A DNA stretch of 41,966 bases from Chara braunii. Lineage: Eukaryota; Streptophyta; Charophyceae; Charales; Characeae. A program made the translations under genes and the position numbers. This document shows, in pieces, positions 39,206 to 41,966 of the stretch. Where the stretch lies: the NCBI GenBank assembly GCA_003427395.1, contig BFEA01000203.1, forward strand, positions 1,463,298-1,505,263, written 5' to 3'. Within the stretch, counting starts at the first letter, position 1. The number at the start of each line of letters is the position of its first letter. The notes beneath the pieces are model-generated. The model ran no database searches. It was given only the letters and a program-made list of their open reading frames with translations, and was not told where the DNA came from.

Positions 39206-40775
39206 GGGTTAGCTGGTAGTATGTGACGAACGAGTTTCTATTCGGTGCGATTTTCTGCGCGATGACAATGAGGGGTCCTAAGGTGGGAAGGTTGGGCCAA
39301 CTACCGGAGATCGGGATCAAAGGGAAATTGCATCGGTGTCCTCGCTTCTTCATCTTTTCTCTTTCGTCGCTTCTTTTCGAATGACTGGTTTCAGGGTCGG
39401 GCAAGTCCCGAGATGGCCGATTGAGTGGCTGTCGCGCCGATAAAAGCACGAATAATAATGTTTGACGTCACTTCTTTCTTGTCCTGTTGTCGGGTTTTAG
39501 ACACAGATGTCGCGAGGAAATTCTGCTTCGTTCTTTTTTAATTTTATTTTTGAATCTTGTCGAGCGTTGACGGCTCTCGGAACTTCGGATTTTCTTTTCA
39601 GAATTTGTGCTTTTCGCATTTTTGCATTAAGTAGGAATTTAAAAATTTTGAAATTTAGGATTTCCTTTTGTCGAGCAACGCCTTCTGCTTGCTCGCTTCT
39701 TTTGCGACTGCAACGGAGCTCTGATTAGTCGGCACCCTTAATCTTGCAAGTGAATGTAATTTTGGACGGCCGCCATTGTAACTGTATCTTTCTTCTTGAT
39801 CTTCGTCTTTCCCGCTCTCTCTTTCCCTTTTGCTATGCCTAGTTAGCCCGCGACCTGCATGCTTGAATCGATGCGTGGAGAGTGGCTACGTCCCCCACGC
39901 CGCGGTCTGCCATGCATGACGTAGGCGCTCCCTCTCTTAATCTCCTTTCTAAGTCCTTGCAATTCTGTGTTCTTCTCGCATGCATGCACGCTATAAATTC
40001 CGGTTGCGCGATTAGAGAACTCTCTTAACCAGTTGTTGGAAGCTCGGGGTAGCCCGATCAGTGAGGGTCAGCTCACGAGCGAAGTAAGAGGTGAGTTGAA
40101 GTGGGAGTCGGGTGACCCGACGAGCTGGTGCCGAATGAGCGGGGTTGACGCGTGGGGCTACGACGGACCATAGCACGCGGACAAACTTGACGGGCGCAGG
40201 AGGATTAAGCGGGGTGACGACTTCGTGGGTTGGTGCGTGACGACGGACTGTTCGCATCGGAAAGGGAGAGAGAGGAAGAGGGAGTTGAGGTTGATGGACG
40301 TGGATTTGCAGTTTTCTTTGTCTTGTCTTCCTCCTTACTTTTGTATATAAATTTTGATCTCGGCGCAGAGCAACTCGCCCATTTTCTTTTGTTTTCGGAA
40401 TCTTGGCTTTGGCTTCAGCCCCCACTTGTTTTGCGATTGATTTTGATCTCGTTTATTGTGTGTTTTGTCAAATGAATGGATGAATGAATGATATAGTTAT
40501 TGTTTTTCCTGACTAGTCATCGTCTTTGCTTGCCATTTTGATACGTCATTAAAGCATAGTATAAATGTTGATGTCTGATGTATAATGACACCTTGCATGC
40601 TTGCGGACCACTGAGTGATTAGATGATTGGGTAGTTCTCCACGACACGTGGCGATTTTGCATGAGGAATTAGACTCTCATTCTTCCAAAACAAGTGAATA
40701 CTTCGCGGGGCTACGTGTAAGAGCGATTTGATCTGTGCAGCCTACACGTATCCACGCACGTCGATTCGCGACCAT
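39206..40775 (-). other. 3' flank of the Ty3/gypsy element, possible LTR
   Basis: This lies directly downstream of the minus-strand integrase, where a 3' LTR is expected. A TGTCAG start on the minus strand occurs just after the stop (40788-40783), and a TATA-like TTTATATAC lies near 40350 on that strand. A plus-strand CTATAAATTCC lies at 39991. The partner LTR is outside the window, so borders cannot be set and the LTR call is inference. Confidence 0.3.
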
Positions 40776-41966
40776 TTACGATTCTGACATCCCCGATACC
40801 GGATAGGCGGGAATTTTCCTTCCTGCGCGCACCTGGACGAATAGCACATCATCACCGACCTTGAATGGGTGATCCATCCTCGATCGGTTCGCACGTGCTG
40901 CCATGCGAGTCTGGGAAGCGGCTATGTGCTCATGTGCGGTCTTCATAATCGACGTCATGTGTGCAACCCAATCATCCAGCGCGGGATAACTCATGTCGGG
41001 GTGCATCTGGGACGGTCGAAGGAAGTCCGCGGGAACACGCGGGTGATAGCCGAGGTCGCAATAGTAAGGCATCCCCGTGGCTGGCGAGACGGGGTGGTTG
41101 TAGGCTATCTCCGCGTGGGCAAGATGGAGATCCCACTGCTGGTCGTCACGAACAATCTTTCGGAGAATATCCCCGAGAGTCATGTTCGTGATCTCGGTCT
41201 GACCAACAGTCTGAGGATGGTAAGACGAGGAGAAGCGGAGCTGAGTGCCGTACACCTCGTGGAGCCGTCCCCAGAATCGGCTGGTAAAGCGCGGGTCACG
41301 GTCAGATATGATGCTCAGAGGTAAGCCGTGGTCACGCACGACTCGGTCAAATACGATGTCGGCGACCTCACGTGCACTGATGGCATAGCGGCACGGAACA
41401 AAGCGTGCACGCTTCGTGAAGCGGTGGACGACGACCAGGATAGCATCATGACCGCGGGGGGTCGGAGGTCGAAGAGGACCGATAAAGTCCATCGAGATGA
41501 ACTGCCAACGACCCTCAGGGATAGGAAGAGGCTGGAGCAAACCATAAGGTAGGTGGTTCGCACTGTTCACCTCCTGACAGGTGGGACACTCTGGGACGTA
41601 GTCCTTCACAAAGTCCTTGCGCTTCGGCCAGACGTACAAGCGGCTCACACGATCCAACGTCTTGTGAAAGCCCATATGACCAGCAGCTGCCTGGTCATGG
41701 AACTCTGCAACTGCTCGGACACGTAGCTGTCTAGTGGAGGGAACGCAAATACGGGGCTCTCTGGTGCCCTGTGAACCGTGCCAGTACACAAGACCGTTGT
41801 CCCCGAGAGAGTAGCTCGGGACGGTCTTGCCACTCCGAAGGGTCGCGTTGATGTCGCGATAGTCGGGGCAGTGGCGGTACTGAGTGCGAAACTCGTCGAT
41901 CACCGAGTGGTGGATGGTGGTGACCGAGATGGAAGAGAGCTGGATGTGCTCCTGGTCGTGGTCAGG
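40776..41966 (-). CDS. Ty3/gypsy pol polyprotein, integrase region (partial)
   Basis: The frame is open to the right edge (396 codons in the window) with no start, so it is the 3' part of pol. Residues are counted from 41903. The zinc-binding HHCC is H69, H76, C106, C109. The integrase core has D139 (ISMDFIGPL), D201 (IISDRDPRFTS) and E237 (GQTE), with 35 residues between the last two, an intact DDE triad that joins element cDNA into host DNA. The C-terminal region has HPFKVGDDVLFVQVRAGRK and then stops at SGMSES. The expected small-barrel or chromodomain tail is missing, perhaps after a frameshift near 40800, where another frame continues IGDVRIVNGRE. So the enzyme core looks intact but the polyprotein end looks truncated. 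Confidence 0.92.
   Translation of the reverse strand, partial: PDHDQEHIQLSSISVTTIHHSVIDEFRTQYRHCPDYRDINATLRSGKTVPSYSLGDNGLVYWHGSQGTREPRICVPSTRQLRVRAVAEFHDQAAAGHMGFHKTLDRVSRLYVWPKRKDFVKDYVPECPTCQEVNSANHLPYGLLQPLPIPEGRWQFISMDFIGPLRPPTPRGHDAILVVVHRFTKRARFVPCRYAISAREVADIVFDRVVRDHGLPLSIISDRDPRFTSRFWGRLHEVYGTQLRFSSSYHPQTVGQTEITNMTLGDILRKIVRDDQQWDLHLAHAEIAYNHPVSPATGMPYYCDLGYHPRVPADFLRPSQMHPDMSYPALDDWVAHMTSIMKTAHEHIAASQTRMAARANRSRMDHPFKVGDDVLFVQVRAGRKIPAYPVSGMSES

Overview
The window is nuclear DNA of a large, repeat-rich eukaryotic genome. A green plant-lineage organism, most plausibly a charophyte alga such as Chara, is inferred from the secretory CPYC glutaredoxin, the PIF/Harbinger transposon with a Myb/SANT partner gene, the Ty3/gypsy integrase and the great number of long CT, CA, GA and ATT microsatellites. 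The species call is inference, not a database match. Gene density is very low. The only clear cellular gene is an intronless glutaredoxin at 2860-3270 (minus strand).

Layout. 1-2860: microsatellites, a GATT tetranucleotide field, a 28-bp minisatellite and a duplicated 170-bp segment. 2860-5260: glutaredoxin, a small MITE, a long CT tract and G-rich low-complexity DNA. 5380-7200: a hairpin MITE, a 101-bp tandem array, and inside that array a 1.09-kb poly(A) retroelement with two tRNA-like Pol III promoters and a 16-bp target-site duplication. 7200-10260: a 142-base C run, a second hairpin MITE, and at 9298-9355 a complete type III hammerhead ribozyme motif followed by a covarying hairpin module that recurs three more times in the window, plus two long near-perfect hairpins. 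10260-14100: poly(A) insertions with target duplications, two MITEs embedded in a 22-bp minisatellite, a U6 snRNA-like sequence on the minus strand split by a poly(A) insertion, two tandem U2 snRNA 5'-end fragments, and a foldback element.

14891-27623 is bounded by about 80% identical terminal inverted repeats and contains a PIF/Harbinger transposase gene (plus strand) and a convergent, broken Myb/SANT-like gene (minus strand). I read it as one very large Harbinger element with later insertions. The first catalytic aspartate of its transposase is replaced by histidine. A 208-base assembly gap lies inside it. 27624-40775 is mostly unrecognised sequence: weak small ORFs (29845-30366, 34360-34629, 34810-35103 with decayed continuation), a tRNA-like SINE head, a diverged second copy of a hairpin-rich repeat, and MITEs. 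40776-41966 is the integrase end of a Ty3/gypsy pol gene running off the right edge on the minus strand, with an intact DDE triad.

The genes do not form a pathway. The main story is mobile elements and small structured RNAs: a hammerhead ribozyme with retrozyme-like sequence, snRNA-derived fragments, tRNA-headed retroelements and several families of perfect or near-perfect hairpins.
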